Source of the DNA: a virus
Direction: 5' to 3' (one strand)
DNA: 64,000 bases
IMG/VR virus record: IMGVR_UViG_3300014494_000005
Span: 186,001 to 250,000 of that record
Numbering within the stretch: position 1 is the stretch's first letter; the number at the start of each line of letters is the position of its first letter. The notes below the pieces were generated by a model. The model searched no databases, was not told the origin of the DNA, and saw nothing but the letters and a program-made list of their open reading frames with translations. The position numbers and the translations under genes were made by a program. This document shows, piece after piece, positions 48,208 through 55,343 of the stretch.

Positions 48208-48705
48208 TTATTTACCAGTTTTTGCTTTATCCCAAGCAGCAACAGGAACTTTTTTTCCGTCATTATCTTCTACTTCTTTTAACTCTTTCTTTTCTTTATG
48301 TTCTTTTTTTTCTTCAGAAGGAATTTCAGATTCTTCATGTTCTTTAGATTCTTTTTCTTCAGCTTTTTCAAATTTCTTTTCTTTAGATTCTTCACCCTTT
48401 TTTTTATCAAAATTCCATTCTTGAAGATTTTCAGGATTTTCTTCACCAGTTTCTTCAGCAGGAACTTCTTCCTCTTCTTCACCATGAAGCATAGCATAAA
48501 GTTCATCAACTTTTGCTGTTAATTCTGCAAGTTTTTCTTCGGGAGTTTTTTCTTCGGAAGTTTCTTCACCTGATGGTAATGCTGCTACGGGTTCTTCTGG
48601 ACTTACTTCAGCACCCATTTCAACATCTTCATTTAATTTTGGCTTGAATGTTTTGTCGAGCCTACTCATGACCTCAAAAAGTCTTTTTTTATCATTTTTT
48701 TTCAT
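48208..48705 (-). CDS. Glu/Lys-rich capsid-targeted internal protein
   Basis: A 165-residue, extremely charged protein with Glu/Lys alternations, probably disordered. N-terminus KKRLFEVMSRLDKTFKPKLNE followed by Asp: a targeting peptide with an L-N-E cut site like that of 17377-18102. Late motif upstream. It would be a small core or internal protein. Confidence 0.6.
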   Translation of the reverse strand: MKKNDKKRLFEVMSRLDKTFKPKLNEDVEMGAEVSPEEPVAALPSGEETSEEKTPEEKLAELTAKVDELYAMLHGEEEEEVPAEETGEENPENLQEWNFDKKKGEESKEKKFEKAEEKESKEHEESEIPSEEKKEHKEKKELKEVEDNDGKKVPVAAWDKAKTGK

Positions 48706-48840
48706 GTTCTTGATTTTTATAATTTATTTTATTTTATATAAATACTTTATATGAAGCAATACGTTTAATTTTATCATTTTTAATAAATACTCAACTATAT
48801 TTAAATGGGTTTAGTATTTATAATTAAATTCTTATACAAA

Positions 48841-50871
48841 ATGAGTTTAGAATGTTTAAATGATATAATTCCCAATAATTTGGCAATACACATTGATTTA
48901 ACTAATATAAAATCATGGAAAAATTGGAATACAGGATTAACTGCTTTCAGTTTAACCAAATGGAATGGTGCTGTTTCTGATAATATTAATTTAATTGATT
49001 TTGGTCTTACTTCTTTTGATAATGGTAGAACTAATATTATGTGGAGTGGAATTACACTTACACCAAAAGATACATTATTTTCTATGTATAGAGTTGGTTA
49101 TAATATAGTTTATAATCCTTTATCAGGAGAAACAAGTGGCGTTATAGCAATAACACAATTTCTTCCAATAACTGGTATTACAAGTGGTATAACAGGTAAT
49201 TATTTCAAACTTAATGGTGGATATTTACAAGGTTTTTTTAAATTAAATGATTATAAATATGAATTATTACCAGCACGATATAATAATGGTATAACTATTG
49301 AAAATTTATTGTATTTGCAACCTGATTCACAAGGTATATTTTATATGATGGGTGCACGTGCAGAAGATAAATATAATCCATATTTTAGTGGTGAAACTAT
49401 AACAGGAAAAACTTCATTTACAGGTGTAACAACAAGTTTTGAAAATTATTTGGATGCAATTATAGAAAAACAAATAATTAAAAAAGGTTTTAAAGTACCA
49501 GAAGATAATAAAGAAAATATATTTAATGAAGCTCCTGAAATTAATAATATTAAAAATAATGTAATTGCATTTGAAATAACACAAGATAAAAGATTAACTT
49601 ATAAATATATTAATACAAATGGTAATATTATTACAAATCAATCTACACAAGTTTTAAGTGGAATTACTGGTTTAACTATAATTACAATTGTATTTACCCC
49701 TAATAATACAATTGATGACCCAGATTTAATTGATTGTACAGAACAAAGATTAGGTAAATTAATTTTTTATGCTAATGGTCGTGCAGTTTGGATACTACAT
49801 GATTTTCCTGAATTTTATTTTAAATCATTTTCTAATGATAAAGAAAAGCAATTAGGTGTACCATATTCTATAAGTTGGGGTGGTGGTAGTTTTGGTTTGA
49901 AACATTCATGGCATTACGATTATCAAACTTATGTGATATATAGTGGTCAAAATACAAATTATATTAATAACAAATTTTTGGTAGAATCCAATCCTATTTC
50001 AACAGATTGTTATACTGCACCAACAGGTGATACATATTTAGCAGGATTATCATTAAGTGCTGATAGTACAACATTTACATATATTGATAAATGTAATCCT
50101 AATGTAAAACATCCATTAACAGTAATGCGCATACAATATACTGGTGGAACTGGAAATACATATTTTATAAAATTCAATCAACCGATTTCAGTATTATCAA
50201 ATAGAGATTATATTACTAATTTATCATTATTTAATAATAGTTTTTTTAGTGGTGGCAGTATTAATAAAATATCAGTAATAATGTATAGTGATAATGTTGA
50301 TATTGATATTATTAATAGTACTGAATATATATATCCATTAACTAATGAATATATATTAAGTCTTCAAAATCTTGGATTACATCCATTTATGGATAGATGT
50401 GAATATGAATATGAATTGGATAAAGTAATGTATTATGGTATAAATGGAATTCCTGTTACTCCAGAAAACGCATTAACTGTCGGATTTGGTAATGAAAATC
50501 CTAATATTATATTAACGGGAGAAAATGGCTGGTTACCAATAAAAACTACATTTAGAACAAAAGATAATTCAGGAAAAAATATTGTATATGTGGGAATATT
50601 AATCGAAACAGATGGATTATTCAATACTGGTGGCACATTATATATTAATAATTTTACATATACTGCTTCAGATATTTTAGTACAAGATGAAAGAAAAAAT
50701 AATTTAACTATAGAACAAAATTTTGATTCTGGATTTATTGGTGGAATTCAAAAACTTAGAATATATGATAAAGCGTTTACTTCACCAGAAGTACTTCATA
50801 ATGCATTAATAGAATCAAAAAAGAATCCAAGTATTGTTGTGAATAAGGGTGGTAGAATTATTTATCGTTAA
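48841..50871 (+). CDS. Virion structural protein, adhesin- or fibre-like
   Basis: A 676-residue protein. I chose the ATG at 48841, since AGTATTTATA (48813-48822) lies inside a longer frame from 48805. Glycine/threonine-rich beta strands, a LamG-like segment (KLIFYANGRAVWILHDFPEFYFK) and the C-terminal FIGGIQKLRIYDKAFTSPEVLHN suggest jelly-roll, carbohydrate-binding domains. Likely a tail appendage; receptor unknown. Confidence 0.65.
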   Translation: MSLECLNDIIPNNLAIHIDLTNIKSWKNWNTGLTAFSLTKWNGAVSDNINLIDFGLTSFDNGRTNIMWSGITLTPKDTLFSMYRVGYNIVYNPLSGETSGVIAITQFLPITGITSGITGNYFKLNGGYLQGFFKLNDYKYELLPARYNNGITIENLLYLQPDSQGIFYMMGARAEDKYNPYFSGETITGKTSFTGVTTSFENYLDAIIEKQIIKKGFKVPEDNKENIFNEAPEINNIKNNVIAFEITQDKRLTYKYINTNGNIITNQSTQVLSGITGLTIITIVFTPNNTIDDPDLIDCTEQRLGKLIFYANGRAVWILHDFPEFYFKSFSNDKEKQLGVPYSISWGGGSFGLKHSWHYDYQTYVIYSGQNTNYINNKFLVESNPISTDCYTAPTGDTYLAGLSLSADSTTFTYIDKCNPNVKHPLTVMRIQYTGGTGNTYFIKFNQPISVLSNRDYITNLSLFNNSFFSGGSINKISVIMYSDNVDIDIINSTEYIYPLTNEYILSLQNLGLHPFMDRCEYEYELDKVMYYGINGIPVTPENALTVGFGNENPNIILTGENGWLPIKTTFRTKDNSGKNIVYVGILIETDGLFNTGGTLYINNFTYTASDILVQDERKNNLTIEQNFDSGFIGGIQKLRIYDKAFTSPEVLHNALIESKKNPSIVVNKGGRIIYR

Positions 50872-50873
50872 AT

Positions 50874-51080
50874 ATGAGTAAATTATCAGAAATTTATACT
50901 GGGTGGAAAAATTTCACTTTTCCAAATCTTAAAACAGAAGAATTAGCAAAAAAAAGAATTGAAATTTGTGTTAACAATTGTGATAAATTAAATAAAAGAA
51001 ATTTCTGTAAACTTTGTGGCTGTTATATGCCCGCAAAAGTAAGAAGTCCTAAATCGCATTGTTTTTTAAAAAAATGGTAA
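50874..51080 (+). CDS. Small zinc-ribbon protein
   Basis: A 68-residue protein with CVNNCDKL...FCKLCGCYMPAKVRSPKSHC, giving a treble-clef-like set of Cys residues. Related small Cys-rich proteins are common next to tail genes in T4-like phages. Follows the fibre-like gene by two bases. Confidence 0.7.
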   Translation: MSKLSEIYTGWKNFTFPNLKTEELAKKRIEICVNNCDKLNKRNFCKLCGCYMPAKVRSPKSHCFLKKW

Positions 51081-51221
51081 TTAAATAGTATTTGTTGTAA
51101 CTACATATGAATCATCTAATTCTAATACATTGTTTTTTGATAATTCATTAAGTAACTCATTTTTTCTTTTATCAATTAATTCATTAACTTTATTTAATAT
51201 TTTTTTTCTCTCATTTGTCAT
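51081..51221 (-). CDS. Small hypothetical protein
   Basis: A 46-residue Lys/Asn/Glu-rich helical peptide (start NERKKILNKVNELIDKRKNE), starting two bases after the stop of 51224-51838 and therefore probably translated with it. Confidence 0.5.
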   Translation of the reverse strand: MTNERKKILNKVNELIDKRKNELLNELSKNNVLELDDSYVVTTNTI

Positions 51222-51223
51222 GA

Positions 51224-51838
51224 TTAGCAATAAGGAATATTTTGAATCTTATCATTCATTTCTCTTGTACGGATATCCAATTTAGTTTCTGTTCCAATAA
51301 AGTCTGCAGTATATTCCCTAATAAATAACATTTGTATTTTTTGTGGTGCTTTTTTGAATGCAATAAATTCTATTTCATCACCGTCTTCAGTAGATAATGT
51401 AACATTTATATCATTCCAATTTAATGAGTTAAACCATGATTCACCATATGGTGCAACATCATTACCACCCTTATCATAAAAACCATCTTTACTAATTGAA
51501 ATATTATCGCTATCGAAATTTAAATAAAATATAATTGGTTTTTTTTGTAGGTCATAAGTATATTGAATTTTCAAGTAATATTCAATTGTAAGTTTATTTG
51601 CATCATCTAAATCCTCGTCCCAATTTCCACCAATACGAGCATCAGCAACTTCTACAATTTTTATTTTATTTTTTTTACTTAAAAGTGAATCACAAATAAA
51701 TTGTTTTTGCATATCTTCATTTTTTAGCAAAGTAATGTCTTCCTGTCCTTTAAGATGTTCATCATTACCTAAAAAATCGAATTCTGTAATTACTTCATTA
51801 ATTATTTTTATGATTTTTTTATTCTTCATCAAAATCAT
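51224..51838 (-). CDS. Hypothetical protein, possibly capsid-targeted
   Basis: A 204-residue protein with an N-terminal amphipathic helix KKIIKIINEVITE ending in I-T-E, a possible prohead-protease site, and a beta-rich body (VEVADARIGGNWDEDLDDAN). ATGs at 51838 and 51829 are both possible. Late motif upstream. Function unknown. Confidence 0.55.
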   Translation of the reverse strand: MILMKNKKIIKIINEVITEFDFLGNDEHLKGQEDITLLKNEDMQKQFICDSLLSKKNKIKIVEVADARIGGNWDEDLDDANKLTIEYYLKIQYTYDLQKKPIIFYLNFDSDNISISKDGFYDKGGNDVAPYGESWFNSLNWNDINVTLSTEDGDEIEFIAFKKAPQKIQMLFIREYTADFIGTETKLDIRTREMNDKIQNIPYC

Positions 51839-51916
51839 TTTTTTATAAATACTAAATATATTATTTAAAAGTTGATGAATATCATCAAAAATATTGAAAT
51901 TATATTTACAATCTAT

Positions 51917-52080
51917 GTATTTATGAACAGAGAATCATTGCTTAATTAGTAATTAAGTTAGCTCTGAGAACAGGAATGATTTTTAAAAATTTATTGCCAG
52001 AAAGTGGTTATGTAAATTTTTAAGACTTGACTAAGAATTTTAAAAGTAATTGCATCACAATAAAAGTGATGCAATTTTTT
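51917..52080 (+). ncRNA. Candidate structured RNA ending in a terminator
   Basis: CAGAG (51928-51932) can pair with CTCTG (51962-51966), around a 7-bp hairpin CTTAATT/AATTAAG (51941-51957). AATCATT (51933-51939) can pair with AATGATT (51975-51981), which crosses the first stem and gives an H-type pseudoknot. A strong terminator closes the interval. There is no credible gene, only an 8-codon frame at 51924. The stems are short, so this remains a candidate. Confidence 0.3.
52049..52080 (+). terminator. Intrinsic terminator upstream of the tRNA leader
   Basis: ATTGCATCAC-AATAAAA-GTGATGCAAT followed by T residues; a perfect 10-bp stem. Confidence 0.85.
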
Positions 52081-52103
52081 ATAAAAATATTTTTCAATTT
52101 TTA

Positions 52104-52134
52104 TTTGTATTTATAATTTTATTGCATATATTTG
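52104..52134 (+). promoter_or_regulatory. Bacteroidetes-type promoter of tRNA leader 1
   Basis: TTTG (52104-52107), exactly 19 bases, TATATTTG (52127-52134): a full match to TTTG-N19-TAnnTTTG. Confidence 0.8.
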
Positions 52135-52171
52135 TAGTCATTTTGTTATTCATATTATGGATTTTTAGATT

Positions 52172-52246
52172 ATGAAAAATTTAATACATATTCAACCCCA
52201 ACCACAGCAACATCCACAGATGTCTGAATGGGGAAATTATGCTTAA
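52172..52246 (+). CDS. Leader peptide 1 (His/Gln/Pro-rich) of the tRNA-Pro-His-Gln attenuator
   Basis: A 24-codon frame with HIQPQPQQHPQ at residues 6-16, that is 2 His, 5 Gln and 3 Pro in 11 codons, then MSEWGNYA and stop. The three genes after the following terminator are tRNA-Pro, tRNA-His and tRNA-Gln. The codons for Glu-Trp-Gly near its end (GAATGGGG, 52226-52233) are complementary to the 5' arm of that terminator. A ribosome slowed on the His/Gln/Pro codons would leave this strand free and prevent termination. The peptide itself probably has no function. Confidence 0.8.
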   Translation: MKNLIHIQPQPQQHPQMSEWGNYA

Positions 52247-52306
52247 ATTTTTCGAAAGAAGTTTTAGGTTAATGTTGACCCCATTCGTAAGAGTGGGGTT
52301 TTTTTA
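52226..52306 (+). promoter_or_regulatory. Attenuator 1: antiterminator/terminator pair before tRNA-Pro
   Basis: Terminator: CCCCATTC (52279-52286), GTAA tetraloop, GAGTGGGG (52291-52298), then eight T. Alternative structure: GAATGGGG (52226-52233) pairs perfectly with CCCCATTC. The two structures exclude each other. tRNA-Pro starts about 10 bases behind the T run, so read-through is needed for the tRNAs to be made from this promoter. Confidence 0.75.
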
Positions 52307-52316
52307 TTATATATAT

Positions 52317-52401
52317 CGGGGTGTAGGTCTGTAGTTGGTAGCAGTCCTGCCTTGGAAGCAGGTGGAGAAATCCCTCGCACGTTCGAACCGTGTCACCCCG
52401 A
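52317..52401 (+). tRNA. tRNA-Pro (anticodon TGG)
   Basis: Acceptor CGGGGTG/CACCCCG, anticodon arm CCTGC-CTTGGAA-GCAGG, T-arm GCACG-TTCGAAC-CGTGT. The variable region is 14 bases with a possible GGA/TCC stem, unusual for tRNA-Pro. No CCA is encoded. It reads CCA and other CCN codons, as used in leader 1. Confidence 0.8.
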
Positions 52402-52511
52402 AGTGATTGATGTTAAATTACTTGCACGTAGTAATCACTGCATAACCAAAAGGTTAACTAAAAATTTAGCAAAGTTCTTTGAAATACCTAATAATAATAT
52501 ATAATTTATAT

Positions 52512-52583
52512 GGGATGATTGGTGTAGCGGTAGCATGCCAGATTGTGGTTCTGTCGGGGAGGTTTCAAATACCTCATCACCCC
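52512..52583 (+). tRNA. tRNA-His (anticodon GTG)
   Basis: Anticodon loop TTGTGGT. The acceptor has eight positions including the extra 5' G opposite C73, the hallmark of tRNA-His, with one A-C mismatch. T-arm GAGGT-TTCAAAT-ACCTC. No encoded CCA. Confidence 0.85.
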
Positions 52584-52642
52584 CAAATTCTCTAGTGATG
52601 TAATTAATATATTGCTGGTTTGAATATATTGAAACAATAAAT

Positions 52643-52729
52643 TGTTCTGTGATGAAATTGGCTAAACATGTCAGACTTTGACTCTGATGCTCTTTAGTGA
52701 GTTTGTAAGTTCGAATCTTACCAGAACAG
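52643..52729 (+). tRNA. tRNA-Gln (anticodon TTG), long variable arm
   Basis: Acceptor TGTTCTG/CAGAACA (7 bp), anticodon arm TCAGA-CTTTGAC-TCTGA, T-arm GTAAG-TTCGAAT-CTTAC. The variable region is about 17 bases with a CTC/GAG stem and the D-arm looks leucine-like, so the body is class II although the anticodon is that of Gln. Leader 1's Gln codons support the Gln reading. Confidence 0.75.
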
Positions 52730-52778
52730 CAATATTAATTTTTTTAATTATCTTTGTTAAAATTTTAAATTAATTATT

Positions 52779-53732
52779 ATGTCATATAATTTATTTCTTG
52801 ATGACTTCCGCAGTCCTATCGATTCTTTTTATTATTTAGGGAATCCAATATATAATATTCTTGATTGGAAAATTGTACGAAATTATGATGAATTTGTGAA
52901 AACGATTCAAGAAAATGGTATTCCAGAAACTATTAGTTTTGACCATGATTTGGAAAATTCTGAAGAGTGGATGGATATTATTGGATATGAAGGAATTTAC
53001 ATGGTTTCAAATTTTGGTCGTATTTTAAGAACAAAAAAATCAAAAGGTACAACAGGTAATAATATTTTAACTCCATTAAAAAACATATCTGGATTATATG
53101 TAACATTATATAATTGCGGTAAAAATATACACAAAAAAATTCATAGATTAGTTTTAGAATCATTTATGGGTATTAATAATGAAAAATCACAAGTTAATCA
53201 TATTGATGGAAATAGATGGAATAATCATATTAATAATTTAGAGTGGTGTACATCATCTGAAAATATATGGCATTCACATAATGTATTATATAGAGATTTT
53301 TCTGCATATGGTGAAAACCATAAAAATAGTATGACAGTATCTCAATATGATATAAATAATAATCTAATTAATATTTATGGTTCAGTTAATGAAGCAGGAA
53401 GGCAATTAAATATTAGTTTTTCGAACATTGCAAAATGTGCTAGAGGTGAAAGAAAAATTGCTGGTGGATTTATTTGGAAATATGAAAATCTCAAAGTAAC
53501 AATAAATACAAAAATTTCACACATTGAATATAAAGATTATGCTAAGAATTTCTTTATACCTAAATATGAAGAAAAAACTGGTTATCATTGTGCTAAATGG
53601 TTAATAGATTATTGCATTGACAATAAATTAGAATTACCAAAAACAATTTTAATACACTCAATGAATCCAGTTGGAAGTCGAAATATTAAATCATTATTTG
53701 ATAGTTATTTCAAATCACTTAATTTATCTTAA
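52779..53732 (+). CDS. Receiver-like (cREC) domain protein interrupted in frame by an HNH endonuclease
   Basis: A 317-residue protein. Residues 1-66 (NLFLDDFRSPID ... RNYDEFVKTI ... ISFDHDLENS) and about 250-317 (EKTGYHCAKWLIDYC ... ILIHSMNPVGSRNI) together make the small receiver-like domain known as cyclic-phosphate processing receiver (cREC). Between them sits a complete homing endonuclease: a NUMOD4 block (EEWMDIIGYEGIYMVSNFGR), an HNH block (QVNHIDGNRWNNHINNLEWC) and a NUMOD1-like helix-turn-helix. No intein splice residues or intron features are visible, so the endonuclease may be tolerated as an inserted domain. Confidence 0.8.
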   Translation: MSYNLFLDDFRSPIDSFYYLGNPIYNILDWKIVRNYDEFVKTIQENGIPETISFDHDLENSEEWMDIIGYEGIYMVSNFGRILRTKKSKGTTGNNILTPLKNISGLYVTLYNCGKNIHKKIHRLVLESFMGINNEKSQVNHIDGNRWNNHINNLEWCTSSENIWHSHNVLYRDFSAYGENHKNSMTVSQYDINNNLINIYGSVNEAGRQLNISFSNIAKCARGERKIAGGFIWKYENLKVTINTKISHIEYKDYAKNFFIPKYEEKTGYHCAKWLIDYCIDNKLELPKTILIHSMNPVGSRNIKSLFDSYFKSLNLS

Positions 53733-53735
53733 TTT

Positions 53736-54152
53736 TTATTTAACCCAAAATTTTCCTAATAATGTAATAATTGTGATTAGTATTGATATTCCCGCAACAA
53801 TGTATGCAATCATAGCATTTCCACCTGCTTTTATATTTTCAGATTTTTCGACTTTAATTGTAAGTGCATCAATTTTATCATTAGCATTTTTTAACAATAC
53901 TTCTGTCTCAATACGTGGCATTAATGTTCTCGACTGGTCACCAAGTTGTGCACGAAATTCATTAACACATTCAAAACGTTTTTCTGTTGCAACCTCTGCC
54001 TTATTAACAGCTAATTCCATTGCTTGATACCTTTGAGTTACACGTTCGTCTCTTTCAGCAAGCAATATTTTATAATGTTCATATTGATTTTTTAATACAA
54101 CATCATAATGCTCTTTAAGAGCTTCAAGCGTCCAAATTGTGTTATTTTCCAT
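53736..54152 (-). CDS. Coiled-coil protein with C-terminal membrane anchor
   Basis: A 138-residue protein: WTLEALKEHYDVVLKN start, long coiled coil (ERDERVTQRYQAMELAVNKA, KRFECVNEFRAQL), and a single C-terminal transmembrane helix (AYIVAGISILITIITLLG). This widespread phage family is often found near lysis genes, but its function is unproven. It is convergent with the cREC gene. Confidence 0.65.
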   Translation of the reverse strand: MENNTIWTLEALKEHYDVVLKNQYEHYKILLAERDERVTQRYQAMELAVNKAEVATEKRFECVNEFRAQLGDQSRTLMPRIETEVLLKNANDKIDALTIKVEKSENIKAGGNAMIAYIVAGISILITIITLLGKFWVK

Positions 54153-54250
54153 TAATTTATTAGTGTTAGATATTTATTAGCCATTTAATGTTAATAAATA
54201 CTTTTTAGAACGTCTAAAAATATTGTATATAAAAAATAATTTAAAAAAAG

Positions 54251-54281
54251 TTTGTATATATTGTAACATTTTATATCTTTG
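54251..54281 (+). promoter_or_regulatory. Bacteroidetes-type promoter of tRNA leader 2
   Basis: TTTG (54251-54254), 19 bases, TATCTTTG (54274-54281): again a full match to TTTG-N19-TAnnTTTG. Confidence 0.8.
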
Positions 54282-54321
54282 CAACGTATTTAGAATAAAA
54301 GAAACTATTTTTAATTTTAAA

Positions 54322-54414
54322 ATGATGAAAAAAGTACTCGACATATTGGTATCAGAGATGGCAGTTGTCCTATTATGGGCAGATGCAGAAGATACATTAT
54401 ATTCAGTCGGGTAA
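54322..54414 (+). CDS. Leader peptide 2 of the large tRNA operon attenuator
   Basis: A 30-codon frame starting ATG-ATG. Residues 12-24 read EMAVVLLWADAED, all amino acids of downstream tRNAs (Glu, Met, Ala, Val, Leu, Trp, Asp). Overall 22 of 30 residues belong to that set. At the codon level it uses GAT/GAC, GAA, GAG, GTA, CTC, CTA, TTA, TTG, TGG and GCA, matching tRNAs with anticodons GTC, TTC, CTC, TAC, AAG, TAG, TAA, CAA, CCA and TGC in the cluster. Its last codons (CAGTCGGG, 54404-54411) pair with the terminator's 5' arm. Confidence 0.8.
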   Translation: MMKKVLDILVSEMAVVLLWADAEDTLYSVG

Positions 54415-54486
54415 TATTTATTACAAATAACACCTCCTTTCTTAAATGAAAAATCCCGACTGCTAAAATGGTCGGGATTTTTTTTT
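54404..54486 (+). promoter_or_regulatory. Attenuator 2: antiterminator/terminator pair before tRNA-Asp
   Basis: Terminator: AAATCCCGAC (54451-54460) and GTCGGGATTT (54471-54480), a perfect 10-bp stem followed by a T run. Alternative: CAGTCGGG (54404-54411) with CCCGACTG (54455-54462), 8 bp. The two cannot coexist. Between them lies CACCTCCTTTCT (54431-54442), identical to the usual 3' tail of 16S rRNA. Confidence 0.75.
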
Positions 54487-54490
54487 AGAA

Positions 54491-54520
54491 TTTGTAACAA
54501 ATAAAATTTTTCTTTGTATA
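54491..54520 (+). promoter_or_regulatory. Promoter, TTTGTAACA-N22-TATA class, before tRNA-Asp
   Basis: TTTGTAACA at 54491-54499 and TATA at 54517-54520, spacing 22. It lies downstream of attenuator 2, so the tRNAs could also be expressed without passing the attenuator. The following TTCTTTGACATGTTGGAA resembles sequences near Bacteroidetes rRNA operons. Confidence 0.5.
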
Positions 54521-54545
54521 CTGTTCTTTGACATGTTGGAAATTC

Positions 54546-54615
54546 GTTCTCGTAGTATAATGGTTAGTATGTATCACTGTCTATGATAAGGAGGGGTTCG
54601 AATCCCACGGGGACG
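54546..54615 (+). tRNA. tRNA-Asp (anticodon GTC)
   Basis: Acceptor GTTCTCG/CGGGGAC with G-T pairs, discriminator G as in tRNA-Asp, D-arm GTATAATGGTTAGTAT, anticodon arm TATCA-CTGTCTA-TGATA. The T-stem is weak (3-4 bp). Confidence 0.85.
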
Positions 54616-54686
54616 GCAATGATTATTAATGTGTTATAATAATTATCTGTTATATTAAATTATATTAAAAATGAAATAATTAATTT

Positions 54687-54770
54687 GCTGCATTATACAA
54701 GTGGTTAAAGTGGCTTGCCCTTCAAGCAAGTGCCGAAAGGCTTCGCAGGATTCGAATTCCTCATGCAGTA
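54687..54770 (+). tRNA. tRNA-Glu (anticodon TTC), class II-like body
   Basis: Acceptor GCTGCAT/ATGCAGT, anticodon arm CTTGC-CCTTCAA-GCAAG (C at position 33), long variable arm with a GCC-GAAA-GGC hairpin, T-arm with TTCGAAT. The body looks serine-like, while the anticodon reads GAA. GAA in leader 2 supports the Glu assignment, but charging cannot be predicted. Confidence 0.65.
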
Positions 54771-54797
54771 CTGAAATATAAATTTAAAATTTAAATT

Positions 54798-55187
54798 ATG
54801 AAAAATTTGTATATTAATGCAACTCACAGTACACCCGCAGTTTTTTTTAATATTAATAAAGGTATTCTTACAATAACAGGAAAATCATTTCCTGAGAATT
54901 CCTCAATGTTTTTTGATGATATTGATAAAGCATTAGATGAATTTATTAAAGAACATTCTAATGTTGATTTAACAATTACTTGTGAATTTGAATATATTAA
55001 TTCATTATCAAATAAAGCAGTTTTTAATATATTAGAAAAAGCAGCAAAATCTCTTAATAATGTTATAGTTGTTTGGAAATATGAAGAAAACGATGAAGAT
55101 ATGAAAGAGCAGGGAGAATTTTTTGAAACATCTTTTAAAACTAAAATTCATTTTCATTATAAACATTTTTTAATACAACCAGAATGA
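54798..55187 (+). CDS. SiaC-like regulatory protein (DUF1987)
   Basis: A 129-residue protein. KNLYINATHSTPAVFFNINK, then GILTITGKSFPENSSMFFDD, match the N-terminal core of the SiaC/DUF1987 family ('TPev.f....g.l.i.GrS.PENs..Fy'). In Pseudomonas, SiaC is a phosphoprotein partner that controls a diguanylate cyclase. It sits between two tRNA-Glu genes, 10 bases before the second. A phage role in host signalling is inference. Confidence 0.75.
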   Translation: MKNLYINATHSTPAVFFNINKGILTITGKSFPENSSMFFDDIDKALDEFIKEHSNVDLTITCEFEYINSLSNKAVFNILEKAAKSLNNVIVVWKYEENDEDMKEQGEFFETSFKTKIHFHYKHFLIQPE

Positions 55188-55192
55188 TAAAT

Positions 55193-55265
55193 GCTCGGTT
55201 CGTCTAATGGTTAGGACAAAAGATTCTCATTCTTTTAAATATGTTTTCGATTAACATACCGAGTA
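55193..55265 (+). tRNA. tRNA-Glu (anticodon CTC)
   Basis: Acceptor GCTCGGT/ACCGAGT, typical Glu D-arm GTCTAATGGTTAGGAC, anticodon arm AAAGA-TTCTCAT-TCTTT, T-arm ATGTT-TTCGATT-AACAT, discriminator A. Reads GAG. Confidence 0.88.
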
Positions 55266-55343
55266 CAGAAATAAATATGATGTTGGAAATACTAACATTA
55301 TCATATAAAATTTGATTTAATGCTGGCTTTTATCAACAAATAT

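Noticed and set aside
52392-52500. A further tRNA between tRNA-Pro and tRNA-His
   Set aside because: Only an AGTGATT/AATCACT hairpin is present; there is no T-arm or acceptor pairing.
52779-53732. Intein or group I intron in the cREC gene
   Set aside because: No Cys/Ser-initiated block A, no His-Asn end, and no recognisable intron core pairing was found by eye; a covariance search could overturn this.
54177-54500. A 107-codon minus-strand frame
   Set aside because: It lies exactly opposite leader 2 and its terminator, has no promoter or ribosome-site support, and its composition follows from the complementary strand.
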